From Apostichopus japonicus (Eukaryota; Echinodermata; Holothuroidea; Aspidochirotida; Stichopodidae): a stretch of DNA of 64,000 nt. Below are positions 21,011 to 33,560 of this stretch, one piece after another. Location: NCBI RefSeq assembly GCF_037975245.1, contig NC_092563.1, forward strand, positions 7,809,501-7,873,500, written 5' to 3'. Each line of letters opens with the position of its first letter. The first letter of the stretch is position 1. The notes beneath the pieces were generated by a model that was not told the DNA's origin, did not search any database, and saw only the letters and a list, made by a program, of their open reading frames with translations. The translations under genes and the position numbers were made by a program.

Positions 21011-21687
21011 TGAATACGTGGCCTGATGAGGCGCTATTCTCCTAAAAGTTAATCTACGGATGCCTTTAACAGCCATATAATTTTTTTATATTAAAAAACA
21101 CCCTGTTTCAAACTAGCGCCATCGAATTCCTTAAAAGCCGTTTTTTTTTTGTCACTCTGAAGGTGGAATGGATTTTATTGTAATGGGTTAATTGTGGTAA
21201 GCCAAGCAAATCATTCAAACAGTCATGGGGTTCACAAGGGTTTGCAGGAACTTAATTAAACTCATTGTTTGACGTAAATGTGTTGGTAAAGATTAACACA
21301 ACCTATCCCAAAACAATCATTATATTCCTTGCAAGGTGCAGAGAAATACAAGCCAGCAAGACCATGAGATACAATTTTAATATACATAGAATTCAATCTA
21401 TATCACTTTTGCAAGAAAACCAAAATATACCAGTGTCAATATGGTCCCATTGTAAGCAACAGTGTTTTAGCAAATTCTCATACCGAATAGTAGGTAGTTT
21501 CGGAAACTGAGTGTTTCTTAAGAACAATGTTTGAGATTCACAAAAAAAAAATACCCCGTATTGTGTTTTGATAACTTCAGGAACAAAATTAACTTTGATA
21601 TGCCGTGGACCGTTAAAAACCACTGCTCTCGGTCTAGCTAGGGTTGTATAGCACATTTACTTATTTGTTGTTTGTTTTTTGGAATGA

Positions 21688-21935
21688 CCCTTTAAACAGT
21701 TGAGGTTCACTGGTTAAAGTGACTGGACCTTTTAGTTTAGTACACAGCCCATCAGAGTAGTTCCTCAGTTGCACTACAAAACTCAATGGGAGGAATTAAG
21801 ATGATATGGTCTCAAATGGCATGTTTATAATTTATTACCAATCTTTAAGGACAAATGGTGTTGAATGCCATCCAAGGGTGCTCTGTTGCTTATATGAAGA
21901 TTAACGAACATATTCTGGTTGACCTCAAAAACAAA
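21688..21935 (+). repeat. Dispersed repeat R, copy 1
   Basis: Begins CCTTTAAACAGTTGAGGTTC, continues with GTTAAAGTGACTGGAC, TCAGAGTAGTTCCTCAG, AACTCAATGGGA and GGTGTTGAATGCCATCCA, and ends near CATATTCTGGTTGA. The same order of words recurs at 24,712, 25,548 and 33,305. Confidence 0.65.
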
Positions 21936-24711
21936 GGATTAATATTAGCTATAAGAACTGCAGTGAGGAGCCGACGTCACCAACAAGTTAGAATAAGCGA
22001 ATATTTCAGAAATTAAGTATATTTAACGATACATATCTTGAAAAATACTGGAATAGCTACAGAAAAATGATTGGACTCAAAGTTGTCTGTTTTCTTTGTA
22101 TCATAACATATCAAGACTAGAATTCTGCCTTATTCATTATTTAATTATTTAAGTGAGTTCTCAAGTTACAGCAAAGTCTATCTGTCGATCATTCTCCCAT
22201 GATTGAATACCGGGGATACTTTTTAGGAAAGTCACCCAGGAAAGAACCTGGCCACGAAACCAAACTACCGAACGTATGATCCGCTCTCAACCCCAGTCCC
22301 CTTGCATCGAGACTGTGACTGTGTGATCATCGTCAGGTGTGTATAACCATTCCCCTCGAAAGGGAACAGATACTACACATGATCTTTGGGGATGTCTTCA
22401 ACTATTCGGTCTATCTGTTCGTTGTACACGTCTCAGGATAAAACTAGTTTGATCTGGGAAGAATGTTATCAGATTCCTTGTTCTTTATTCTAATTGTTTT
22501 ACAAGTCAATTGACTGCATTCTGATGAACAATGGACAGATAAGGAAAACTGCCATTACTGGAATACCAAGTAGTCCCCGTTATGTCCAACACGTAACACA
22601 TTAATGGACTTTATCGATACTCATTGAAGAACCACATCTTCCTTATTCGAAACAAGTTTATAACAATAGAGAGAGATTAATGCCATTCAAGTGGTGCATT
22701 TGCTTTCATATTACTGAAACCTGTACGACAAGATGCTTACGCTATGTGAGCAGTCAAGAATTCACAATGAACGTTTAGCGTTTTAAATCGTCTTCCGGTA
22801 ACACGTATTAAGCATTCAATTGATGAATATATAACGACGAAAAGACATTAAGCACATGGACATTAATATCCTCTTACTTGAGGTACGTATGTGAGGCTAA
22901 TTTGCATCCATTATTATCATTTGCTGTAAAATAAACTTTGCTAGAATTTTTTTCGCAATCTGGTAAATCAAACTCGACCTCTTCGAGGAAACTTAAGGTC
23001 CCTGATAAAGCACCGTGTAATAGTATCCCCTCGGTAGAACCAGGGACGATTATATAAGAAATCCCCTTTCATGGGTTCGAAATGAGAAATAAAGAAGACT
23101 ATAAACTAAATTCGTTGACAATTCGTTACTTGTTAGTGGATAGATTCAGTTATGTTTTTTGTATTACGTTTGTTTGGTCAAAGTAACGCAAACCCGATCA
23201 CGATGTGGTTCCAAGCGGTACCATTATCTGGCAATAGCACTAAAATCAAATGGCGTGCGCAAGGAGGGAGGGGGGGGGGAATGCCCCCTCCTTCACAAGA
23301 TCCTTCATTCGCATCTGACTGCTTCCATAAAATGTCAGCCTCCTATACCTAATTCGCCACTGCTACAGGCATCTGTAATTGCTTGTATACAATATAATTC
23401 TCTAATAATATCTTTACATACCCTTCTTTGAAAAGTCTTAGTTAAGGTAACAGAAGCACACCCAACCCTCTTCAGGTGTCTATGTGATAGAGATGAACGA
23501 CATACCCCCCAAAAGTTAAAACATGTTTATTCCACCCTGCAGGGAAATAACAACTTAAAAGTTCTTTGACAGACAAAGGTGATAGCTTGTACAAATCAAA
23601 ATATTACAGACCGATTCTCATTTGCATTGATTTTTATGGACTTATTATTTATTGCAGTACCTATTTTCTCTTATAAAGTTGGGCTTCCCAAAATAATGGT
23701 GGATAGAACATGTTGAATTTCTGAGTATGTACCTAATAAGTTATAAGCATTCAATGTTTTCAGTGTCAAGTTGGTAAATTCAGCTTGAAAATGGGAAAAA
23801 ATAGCTAAGGGAATAGCCATGTTTGCACCACCTAGTCAACACTTTGTCATTATGACCTGACAAAATGACGCTCTCATGACACAAATTTCAATCCTGATAT
23901 CTCCCAAATATTTCGATTTATTCCTTGAAATTAAATGTTTTAAAAGTTCAACAGACTATTTTAATATCCAAATATCAACTTTTCTTGAAACCTCGGGATA
24001 ATGATATAATTAGGTGGTACTCAATAAAGTAGGAGAGTGTATAATGATAGGTCCGAATAAACTGTTGAATGATTTCGGTGTTTTCATCAAACTTTCGACC
24101 TTTTATAGAAAATTTTAAGGAAAACGCCAAAATTTCCACGGACTTTGGTAGGCCTATGACAAAACACAAAATGATAATTTGACGGTTAGCTAGATCTCAA
24201 TTTCCTCGTAGAAATGAAACCGGGCATTGCTTTTACGTTGGTATACCAATGTGCTATGCAGTCACTTGTTACGTTGACTGGAATTTTCAATTATATAGCA
24301 GCCTGGGTTATTATTGCACATGTTTAGAAATAGCAAAACAAAAATTGACGGATAAATCCACACCTCAGCTCCACCTTCTCCGCCGGTCCTGTAGAAGGTG
24401 AATAACCGGCCCAGCGATTATAGTAGGCTATATAAAGAATTGGTCAAACTCGTGCAGAAAAGTGTGCTGCAAAGTCATTCCTATGAAACGTAAATGCTTC
24501 GAACGCTTGAGCTTTTGTGATGGATGTTATGTTTTCATGTAACGTTGAACCTTCGTGGTTCACGATCCACACGCTTATTGTTGAAGAACTCTTCTTGTCT
24601 TTTCATTTCATCGTTTTTCGTTTTATTTATATTTTCTTATCAGTGTTATTAGACCATCTTCGTTATCGAATTCAATTTTTGTTTACTTTTCTGTTTCTTC
24701 TTTTCAACTTC
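21936..24711. other. Intergenic, no gene recognised
   Basis: AT-rich. GGCGTGCGCAAGGAGGG with a G-run near 23,250 and a C-rich partner resembles the end of a hAT-like element, but I could not pair its ends. No domain is found in the short frames. Confidence 0.4.
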
Positions 24712-24887
24712 AACCCTTAAACAGTTGAAGTTCATCAGTTAAAGTGACTGGACTATGTAGTCTAACGCACCGACTATTAGATCAGTTCCATCAGATGTAA
24801 CGCTAAAGCTCAATGGGAAAAATAAGACATTTTATAGCCCTCACATGACATGTTAACAATGCATATACAAATGTGTCAAGTACAGAT
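24712..24887 (+). repeat. Dispersed repeat R, copy 2 (truncated by hAT end)
   Basis: Matches copy 1 from CCCTTAAACAGTTGAAGTTC to AACAATGCATATACAA. The remainder is interrupted by the hAT-like terminus at 24,888. Confidence 0.65.
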
Positions 24888-25305
24888 CAGGCGCGTATCC
24901 AGGGGGGGTGTGTTGGGGGCGCGCGCCCCCGGGTAAGAAACGAAGAGAGAAAAGAGAGAGAGAAGATAAAAGGGAAAAAAGGGGGTAAAGAGTAGGAAGG
25001 AGAGGAAGGAAGTTAAAAGAAAAAGAAGAAAGAGAGAAAAAAGAGAAATGGAGGGAGTAGAAGAAAACGCCAAGACACCGGGAAGAGAAAGAGGAACAGT
25101 GACATTATTACAGTGCTGGTCCCCATTATATATACAGGGTAGCCAGAGAACGAATCGAGGATTTCGGAAGGGGCGTGCGCCTCACCTTACCCCTTACACC
25201 GACAACTCCATTTTTGACGTTTCAATTTTTCCTCTCTAACTAATGTATATATATATATATATACCAGGGAGTTGTTATGGGTCTATAACGCGTGTGTTTG
25301 TGTTT
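24888..25305 (+). mobile_element. Diverged, truncated element E
   Basis: CAGGCGCGTATCCAGG starts a copy of the left ~400 bp of E, with the GC hairpin, a shorter and less pure purine tract, CACCGGGAAGAGAAAGAGGA, and CTACCTCCATTTTTGACG-like sequence up to ATAACGCGTGTG. It is clearly older than the arrays at 3,750 and 34,113, so the family was active before they formed. Confidence 0.65.
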
Positions 25306-25547
25306 TTACTTATTTGATCAGTTTATTGGAAATTTGTCGTTAGATACTCATTTCTGAAATCTGCCTGGAATAAGGTGATTAATTAAAATTGATTCATATT
25401 TGCATAATCCCACTAATAGTTTGTATAATATGTAACTGACTGATTGATATTTGACATGTAAATCAGTTCACACCAATTTGGTTGAAACTGTTTGCAGCCC
25501 AAGTAAATCTCATTTAAAATGGGGGGGGGGGGTGAGACTTATAATCT

Positions 25548-25775
25548 TTAAGAGATGACCACTTTAAACATCAGAGGCTATATATAAAATGACTGGACTA
25601 CTTAGACTATAACACACGGGCAATTAGGTTAGTTCCTCCCGATGCAACACTAAACTCCATTGAAAAACTAACAATTTATTTTGACATTACATAACATGTA
25701 AACAATGCATCAAACACAATTGGTGTTGAATGTCATCTTAATGTTCTCTGTTGTTAGTATGAAACTAAAAGAACG
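25548..25775 (+). repeat. Dispersed repeat R, copy 3
   Basis: Shares AAATGACTGGACTACTTAG, TTAGTTCCTCCCGATGCAAC, AACAATGCAT and TTGGTGTTGAATGTCATC with the other R copies. Confidence 0.6.
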
Positions 25776-26379
25776 TGTTTTGGTTGAGTTATTAGAATGG
25801 ATAAAACAATGGATAAACATTAACAGTTAGGCCTACGCAGCACAGACGATGTGATCACCCAAATTAACCTCAAAGGAGCATTATAGCCTCGATTTAGCAT
25901 ATTTTGAAGGTGATTATCTTGAAAAACCATATATTCTTAGCACCGAATAGTTTCTTTCTTCTTGGTCTGTGACATAGCAAGTCTAAAGTTATATCTAAAG
26001 TCTTCTTTAATTCTCTTCGTTATATAAGACATATATATATATGTCGAAGACAAGAAATGTGAAGCTCTTATTAAATTCATATTTTAGATATTTGTCAAAT
26101 ATTTCATTAGAAATTAATCGACAGATGTCGAGATAATTGCGTCTGGCTGATGAGACCCAAGTTGGGATCGAAATAGCCATAGGGCAGGGGTGGACACGAA
26201 ATGGAATTTACGAGCCACCGTGATTTTTTTTTTCAATCCGCGTGGCAAACATGAATGTACTGTGTATCGTTCTAAAGAATCGGACAGTACGATCTGAGCT
26301 ACATCAAGTTTTCTTTTGTTTGACAAAGATTTTTCACCATTCCCCGCAGATTATGTGTTTTAAATGCTAGATGAACGTA
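25776..26379. other. Intergenic with a possible hAT terminus
   Basis: CAGGGGTGGACACG near 26,186, followed by ACGAGCCACCGTG, looks like a hAT 5' end of the CAGGGGTGG type. No matching end was found. A short minus frame there has no domain. Confidence 0.3.
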
Positions 26380-26759
26380 TTTAGTTTTCATTTTTCCAAT
26401 AATATGTGTAGGAATTTAATAAACAGTCTAAACCTCGTACAGTATAGGATCCGTTTCAAAGCGATCATTATATTTCAAATTGGTAAAACTGTGTAGTCTA
26501 AAAAAACACCGGTTTAGAATATTACCTTGGGATGGAGGGTGTGGTTGGGGCGGGGGGGGTGGTCCATTCCCATTTAGACTATTTTGTTTAGCAAATGTTA
26601 CATATGTTTTGATATGTCTTCAAAGTTACAATTTGTACATCATCACCTCGTTCATCATATGGGGCAGATGGGATGGGCCAATGGGGAATCAAGGTATACA
26701 CGAATAGCCCTTTCAAAATACCCTAAAATGTAGATATCATAACTACAGTATATATATAT

Positions 26760-26996
26760 ATATTTTGTTTATAGGTTTTTGTCTGTTTTATAGTCTTCTC
26801 GTGTTTTTAGCTTTTTGTGTTCGTATTTTACATACTGTTTAATTTTCGTTTATGTGTTTCTAGACTTTTTATTCCTTTGATTTCAGTGTCTTTTTATTTT
26901 TTATATGTTTTAGTTTTTTGTAAAGCGCCTAGAGGCCTTTTGGGTATTTGGCGCTATATTAAGGACTTATTTATATTATTATTATTATTATATATA
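26760..26996 (+). mobile_element. 3' tail of a non-LTR retroelement
   Basis: TTGTAAAGCGCCTAGAGGCC, then TTTGGCGCTATATTAAGGAC, ends in an (ATT)n tail. This form of 3' end is common in LINE/SINE families of marine animals. The upstream T-rich part does not code. It interrupts the tandem array. Confidence 0.6.
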
Positions 26997-27835
26997 GTTT
27001 TTTGTTGTCATTCCACTAGTTGATTGGGAATGAGGTAGCATAGTGCTACATTTATGCAGTTTGGTATGTCTTAAAAAAGAAAGCTTTTACACTGGTATCT
27101 TTTATCCTTTTGGTTGATAAAGATTTTTTTCCACATTCCCAGCAGCATAATGTATATTAAATGCTAGATGAACTTTTCATTGTTTTGTTTTTTGAATAAG
27201 GTGGAGGGTGGGGTGGGGCAAGTGTGGTGGATTTGGGAGTCCAACCCTATGAGACTATAAGCTTTATTAGACTATATACTTTATGAGACTATATGCTTTA
27301 GCAGGAATGATGCGGGGGGGGGGGGGGAGGGGCTGACTGGAATGTCACATTAAGATTATGTGCTATTGCATATGCTACATTTATGTAGTTTGGTATGTCT
27401 TAGAAAAGAAAGGTTGTACCCTGGTATCTTTTTCTCATATTGTTTGACAAAGCTTTTTCACCATTCCCAGCAGCATGGAGTAAGGTGATCATTAAATGCT
27501 AGGTGAACGTATTTTGTTTTCAACTTTTACGGTCCCCATAATGTGTGTGGGAATTTAATGAAAAGTCTAATATTAATTGTTCAACATAGTATATGAACCG
27601 TTTCCAAGTATTCATGTTATTCCAAATCGATTAACTGTGTAATCTAAATAAAAAAACCAGTGTAGAAGATTACCTTAATTGTCCAAGGTTTACATGCTTC
27701 ACTGACATTGAAACCACTATGAGCAGTAGAAGGGGGGAAGGGGTGGGGGCAACTGAGGAGGTATCCAGGTTAGAGCAATTATTAGCATCAAATATTTGCA
27801 AGCATAGGATTCTATGTTAATTCATCCTTGTTGAA

Positions 27836-27903
27836 TGGGATGGAGGGTGGGGTGGGGGTGGGGTGTGGGTGGGGTGGGGTGGGGGTTTGGTGGGGATGGG
27901 ACA
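27836..27903 (+). repeat. Dense G-tract cluster, G-quadruplex candidate
   Basis: About 68 bases on the plus strand with more than ten runs of three or more G, separated mostly by single T or short TG linkers. Related shorter clusters lie near 26,530, 27,205, 27,315, 28,785 and 29,830, each in a copy of the same tandem unit. Confidence 0.75.
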
Positions 27904-29145
27904 GTCCAATCCAACTTAGACTATTTGCTTTAGCAACTGCTACATCAAGTTTGATATGTCTTGAAAATTCCAGTTTGTACACTACCATATTTCATTGCAA
28001 GGCGCAGGTGTGACGGGCTACTGGGGAATCAGGTACACAGGGTTAGACCTTTCATAATGCCCTTATATTTTGATATCATGCCTATAATTTTTTGATGCAA
28101 TTCCACAGTTGAGTGGGAAAAGGGACACGAGGGGATGACTCAAAAGCCCTATTAGATTATATGCTGTTGCTTATGTTACCTTTTTTACTGTTTGATATGT
28201 CTTAGAAAAGATATAAGCGTTGTACACTGTTATTTTTGTTTACCATTCCCAGCAATATATAATGACTTTAATTAAAAACAAGAGTCCGTGTAGAATTTTT
28301 CACTATTCCCTTCAGTATTAGTAGGGTGATACATCTTAAAAAATATAAATATATTCTGTTGTTGCACTTGCTGGATTTATACAGTTTTGATACGCCATGG
28401 GAGTTACAGATGGTACACTATTGACCTTTCCTCATATTCTTTGACAAAGAATTGTTACCTTTAAGAAAATTACCATGTCCAACTAATATTTTGATATTAT
28501 GCCTATACAATGCTTTAATGTCATTCCATTTGTTGAGTGGAAATGGGGGGGGGGGGATAAGGTGACTTAACCACCCTTAAGTAAAATGCATCAGTGTTGA
28601 TAATTACCTTGTTCAACTTTTCCAGCCTTCGCTCTTAAATGAAACCTTCACATGATGAAGACAGTTGGGGTGTGGAGGGAGGGGGCTTGGCAGATAGGCA
28701 AGTAGATACCTAGTGTTATAACATTTAAATGGTACACAAATTTGAGAGTTTAGGTTTTTATGTGGACTCAACATTGCGACATAGGATAATGGGGGGGGGC
28801 GGGGGCTGGGAAAGTGACAAAGCCGCCCGATTTAGACCATTTGATTTAGCGATTGCTGCATTTCTGCAGTTTGATATGTCTTTGAAACTACAGTTTGTAC
28901 ACTATATAGAAGTTCATTGCAAGGGGCAGGTGGGTTGGGACACTGGGCCATCATGTACTTTAAGGGTTTGACGTTTCATAATGGCCTAATATTTTGATAT
29001 CATGCCTATATAATGCTTTGATGTCATTCCACTTGTTGAGTGGAAATGGGGAAAAGTTGACTTGACCATCCATAGATATATATTATTGCACATGCTAGAT
29101 TTTATACAGTTTAATATGTGTTGTAGCAATCAGGTGTTCCACACT

Positions 29146-29510
29146 CATAGGCGTAGGAGGCGGGGGCTGGGGGCTGCAGCTCCCCCCCCCCCCAAGCATA
29201 ATAATTCGGGCAATATGAGGAGAATTTTCGGGCACCTACTGAAAGAAAAATAAGTTGCAATGTATTTTCAATGGTTAAACTGATATTATTATTATTATCA
29301 TTATTATTGTAACGACTTCCCGAAAACTTGTAACCGATATGGAACGGTAATAACACGACAGTTGATTGTATGTAATTGGCATGCGATGCAATCACCGATG
29401 CATGCCTATTTGATATGTAGATTAAGATGTTGAACGCGCGAAAACTTTGGTTATATTTTTCGGGCAAGTCGTTACAGCCCCCCAAATCAAACTGGGCTCC
29501 TACGCCTATG
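29146..29510. mobile_element. hAT-type MITE with perfect 8-bp target duplication
   Basis: A 365-bp element with inverted ends CATAGGCGTAGGAG (29,146) and CTCCTACGCCTATG (to 29,510), bordered on both sides by TCCACACT (29,138-29,145 and 29,511-29,518). Eight-base duplications are the hAT signature. The interior, read on minus (GGGGCTGTAACGACTTGCCC and on), resembles part of element E near 4,610-4,760. Confidence 0.85.
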
Positions 29511-30059
29511 TCCACACTATTAACCCCTTCTCCTATTCTTTCAGAAATGTTGTTACATTTCCTGCAGTACAGATTAGGCTTTTTGTTTTGCATAGATGCT
29601 GGGTAAATAGGTTCTTTTTCCTCAACATTTAATGTGACAATTATATGTGTGCTACTTACTGAAAAGTCTGATATTAATTGTTGAACATCTTATATCAGTG
29701 GTTTCAAAGCTTTGAAGTTATTCAAAATTGGTAAATTGTTCATCTCAAATGCATCAGTGTAGAAAATTACCATATCCAACTTGCAGGCATCACTCTTACT
29801 GTAAACAATTGCCTGGGGCATAGGGTGGTGGAGGAAAGGGGGTGGGGGTGAGGGACAAGGTGAACTCGGGGAAACAGTTATGTAGAGTTAGAGCTTTTAT
29901 TAGGTACAAATATCTGAAAAACTGGCTTTCATGTGGACTCCACATAGTGAAATAGGATGGAGATGTAGTATGGATGATATGTTTTAGACAAACAACAGGT
30001 CCCTTGTACTATTACAACTAATTCTCCTAATCTTTACCATAGCGTTGTTATGTATGTAT

Positions 30060-30285
30060 ATTAGATCCTCCTGCAAGCAGGAACTCGCGAAAAAGCCTCA
30101 TTGGCTTATCAAAGCCGCAAGCTGACAGAAGTCAGTCTCTTACATTCATATTTAACGTCCATGGTTATGAATTGTTAATTGTCAACAGCTCTGTAACTGG
30201 ACGACATACATTAATCTGGGAGTGACTCGAACCGGGGACCTTATGATTGAAAGGCACCGGCGTTAACCACTGAGCTAACACTCCA
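30060..30285 (-). mobile_element. tRNA-derived SINE
   Basis: Read on minus, the head GGAGTGTTAGCTCAGTGGTT (A box) and GGTTCGAGTCACTCC (B box and acceptor partner) is followed by a ~150-bp body ending near TTCGCGAGTTCCTGCTTGCA. The acceptor ends pair (GGAGTG/CACTCC), but the D and T stems do not, so it is not a working tRNA. Confidence 0.6.
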
Positions 30286-30599
30286 TGAGAACCACTGAGT
30301 TATCATTCAAAGCAGTTCAGATAAGACTATATTTGATTCATGCAAGGTAAATGTAATATATATATTTTTTTCAATGTGTAATGTCCCCATAATGTGTGTG
30401 CTACTTACCAAACAGTCTAATATTAGCTGTTGAACATCTCATATCAGTGGTTCCAAAGCTATGAAGTTTCAAAATTGGTAAAATGTTGTATCATCAGTGC
30501 AGGTCCAATTGTCCAATTTCCCAAGCTTGTCCTTGTCCAATTTCCCAAGCTTTGCTCATGTTTGAAAACCATTACAAACCCCCAACCCCCCTCCACCAA

Positions 30600-30770
30600 C
30601 TCCCACCCCTTGCAACGGATACAATCAATAAGGCTTTTATAGTAATTTTTCAGTTGTCGCCTGAACGAAGCCACGGAAGTATAAGATTTCAAGTTAATCG
30701 GAAGATTGTTCCACAAAGATATATAACGATATCGGAGGTGTTGCATGCTCTTAAATTGATGGCATGAGTT
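30600..30770 (-). pseudogene. LINE reverse transcriptase, C-terminal fragment
   Basis: The minus-strand reading includes FKSMQHLRYRYISLWNNLP, then INLKSYTSVASFRRQLKNYY. This is the hallmark end of the reverse transcriptase ORF in CR1/Jockey-like LINEs (R-x-R..LWN-LP followed by SF+..LK). An in-frame stop precedes it and unrelated Gly-rich sequence follows, so it is a short dead fragment. Confidence 0.65.
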
Positions 30771-32833
30771 TTAGTTTAATATAAGGCAAAATGAAGCATG
30801 TCTTTGTTGTAGAAAATCTATTTTTGTTGCTCAACTTAATGTGTGAAGCTGTAGGTTCTCTCATAGCCAAGGCTCATTTTTAAGGAAATTGTAAGGTTGT
30901 AGTTCGGACAACCTTGCCGTCATATTTGGTTGTCCAAAAGCTTGTTTGCTTGTACAATGAAAGCACCAAAACATACTAGTGGGAGTTGCTTTACGTGGTA
31001 CTATATATATATATGCACAGGGACTATTATGTTCCAGTTACGTACGCCCTATGATTTTCCAACACTTTGGAGTTTTAAAATGGAGCGCCTTGGGCGAGAG
31101 CTGTACGTAAGTAATACTACAATGTATCGATTTAGCCTTGTAGGTGAGTACCGTAACGTTAGGCAACGCAGGCCAGGTCTAACTGCCTGAGGCTTAATTA
31201 GTTATTAGTTGCCTTTAGTGATTAGTCTTACTTTTAGCCAGGGAAGCAAAACCTTCATATTGCTTCTGTCCAACATTTTGAGGTGAACAAAACCCCAGGT
31301 ACACACACTCACAGCTAGGCCTATGAAAAACGTTACCAATTTTTTGAATGAATATCTTTCTTTATTTAAAAGAAACCACAACTTCTTCTCGAAAGAACCA
31401 AACTTCCAATCCTTTTCACAGATAATTGAATTTGTTTGAAAAACAAATAAATCATAACAATCAATCGCTAGTACTTTGTTAAAAACAATTCCATTACAGA
31501 GATCTTTATGATAAAAAATAGTCAATGGTGGTTTCTAAATTTCTAGTGATTTGCTCGGCTAAAAGCCCTTGTCATTGTCTGCAAGCATTCTTGCATATAT
31601 AGTTCTCAATGAACACAAAGGGTGTTGTTTAAACGCATCTACTTGTAGCTATATGGTATATAGTGACGGCAAACTTCGCGCTTCGGAATTTGAGAATAGT
31701 GTTGTATACTAGTTACAACTTAATTACATCATTTGATTTTTTTTTTATGCACAAGCCAATGATTGTCAGGGGTCATTCTAACTGAGTATGGTGCGTTCCT
31801 GTAGAGGTACTTTAAAGTGCATGTTTCATGGAGGTATGTAGGGACGCAAGTTATTCTGAGCGGACGCAAACATTCTTATGACGTGTTAACTTATGAATCT
31901 TGGTCAAAACAATGAGTACAGCCTTGTAGACACTTTATGTGTATGACACTGTTCATGATTAATCATGTTGGGTTGTGGGAATTCTCTGGTATTGACAAAT
32001 GATTTCTGTAATCGTTTCCGATCCTTCCAGATACAGAGGGTAAGCCAAGGGTATACAGCATGAACATTGCAGCAGCATAAACGAACATGTGGTATGCCTA
32101 CATGCACAGTATAGCACTGCATACACGTTGTACTCCAGCTAGTTTGTTATATGTGCGTGTGGCCGTGAAGTAGAAAGCAAGCGTGGTTGCAGCTGTCAGG
32201 GTCTGTAGTGTACGAAGTATGTACGATACTTTACGCATCTATTATTTCATATGTACAGTATCCACATCAGTCTGTCTTTACTAAGTAACAAAACGTGATA
32301 ACTGCAAGTCAGCTAAAGTGTAGAATTTCCCCTTATTACGGAATATACCAATATGTGTTTTATTTCTTAAGTTGTTTTTAATATGAATGGGGGCAATAAC
32401 AACAACATACTATCACTTTTTGGGGGCAGATTTTGATTTAAAAAAATAGGAATTTTCCAAGTCTTTTTCGAAGTGTTGAACATTTGCGGCAAATTCTAGT
32501 CGTCTGTCGGACAACCTAAGCAGTGTTTTATGTTGTCCGAATTGAATCTGGTCGTCTTGGACGATCGAACGACCGGTAAATTTAAGCCCTGACAGCTATG
32601 ATCACAATAATTGCTCTACTGTCTGCATCAGTTAGCTTGAATGACGTTAAACCGGGACTCTCTAATTACAATACAGAACCAGCCGCAGCAGCTAGGTCAC
32701 TTATATTTCTTGTAACCATTTCATAGTCACAAAAACTGGTCACATTTGACACACCTCAACAAAAGAGCAAGTTCACTTGTTGCCGTTTTTATATGAAAAT
32801 GGTATATAAATTTGAATGGCAAATCTTCTGTAG
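30771..32833. other. Intergenic, no gene recognised
   Basis: Short frames near 30,930, 31,205 and 31,904 carry no domain. GTCGTCTTGGACGATCGAACGACCGG near 32,550 has a distant echo at ~54,590 (CTCTCGGACGACCGGG). Confidence 0.35.
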
Positions 32834-33201
32834 TTAAAGGCATTGAAGATTCGCCCCAAACCGCGTGCCGCGCTCTGAAAAAGTTAACTTTTCGTTGCTT
32901 GCAAGTGAAGTTTTCTGCTTGTCGCTACAAAATGCAGACAGTAATGAAACGTGATACCTTGTTATCTTTTGCTGGACATGAGATGTCCATCGCTGTATTG
33001 TTTGTACACTGTGCTGTGGGTATTGACCGCAGCTGTATGAACTGACTGTACACTAGTGTCTAATTACCGACGGTAGCAAGCTGTGTGTATTTTCTGGGAT
33101 CGATGGTGGTGTCTAACACTCCTGTTACACCTCATTCAAAACTAGGTCAGGTTACCGGCATTAGACGGGGTTTTTTTTGCGTGAGTCTTCACATCCTTTA
33201 A
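32834..33201. mobile_element. TTAA-bounded MITE, copy 1
   Basis: The element is bounded by TTAA on both sides (32,834-32,837 and 33,198-33,201). Imperfect inverted ends are AGGCATTGAAGATTCGCC and GCGTGAGTCTTCACATCCT. The TTAA pair and ~370-bp length suggest a piggyBac-type non-autonomous element. A second copy lies at 52,224-52,584 in TBC1D31 intron 1. Confidence 0.65.
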
Positions 33202-33304
33202 AGATTAAAGGATGCTTTTGGGCACGCAATAAATGTTGATATATTGTAGACTGTTAATATGCACTGCTGTTAGTCCAGGTTGTATTTCTATAACATGTTT
33301 TTGA

Positions 33305-33560
33305 AATGTAACAGCATTAAACAGCCGAGATTGATCAGTTAAAGCGACTGGACTACTTAGTCTAATACATAAGTCCTTAGATCAGACGCAATCACTGAAC
33401 TGAAATAACTTCAGTGGATGCAACACAAAATTGAATACTAGAGCATAATACTTTTATTGGCCTTTAAATGACATATATATGTATTGTGTGTTAGAAATTT
33501 GGCTAGAACAAGTAGTGTTGAATGTCATCCAAATTATGCTTTTAATGTCATTTTTAGAAA
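33305..33560 (+). repeat. Dispersed repeat R, copy 4
   Basis: Shares TTGATCAGTTAAAGCGACTGGACTACTTAGTC and GTGTTGAATGTCATCCA with the copies at 21,688, 24,712 and 25,548, again in plus orientation. An open minus frame across it has no domain. Confidence 0.65.

Larger units (their letters stand above)
26380..30470 (+). repeat. Degenerate tandem array with G-rich tracts
   Basis: Units of roughly 400-600 bp recur with much variation, near 26,390, 27,170, 27,530, 28,100, 28,590, 29,640 and 30,380. Shared words are AATGTGTGTGGGAATTTAAT, AAGTCTAATATTAATTGTTGAACAT, GTTTCAAAG, TTGATATGTCTT, CAGTTTGTACACTA, TCATAATGCCCTAATATTTTGATATCATGCCTATA and a G-rich stretch. Later insertions split the array: a LINE tail (~26,760), a hAT MITE (29,146) and a SINE (30,060). 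No protein is encoded. Confidence 0.65.

Noticed and set aside
30215-30285. Functional tRNA gene on minus
   Set aside because: Acceptor ends pair, but D and T stems fail and a SINE-like body follows.
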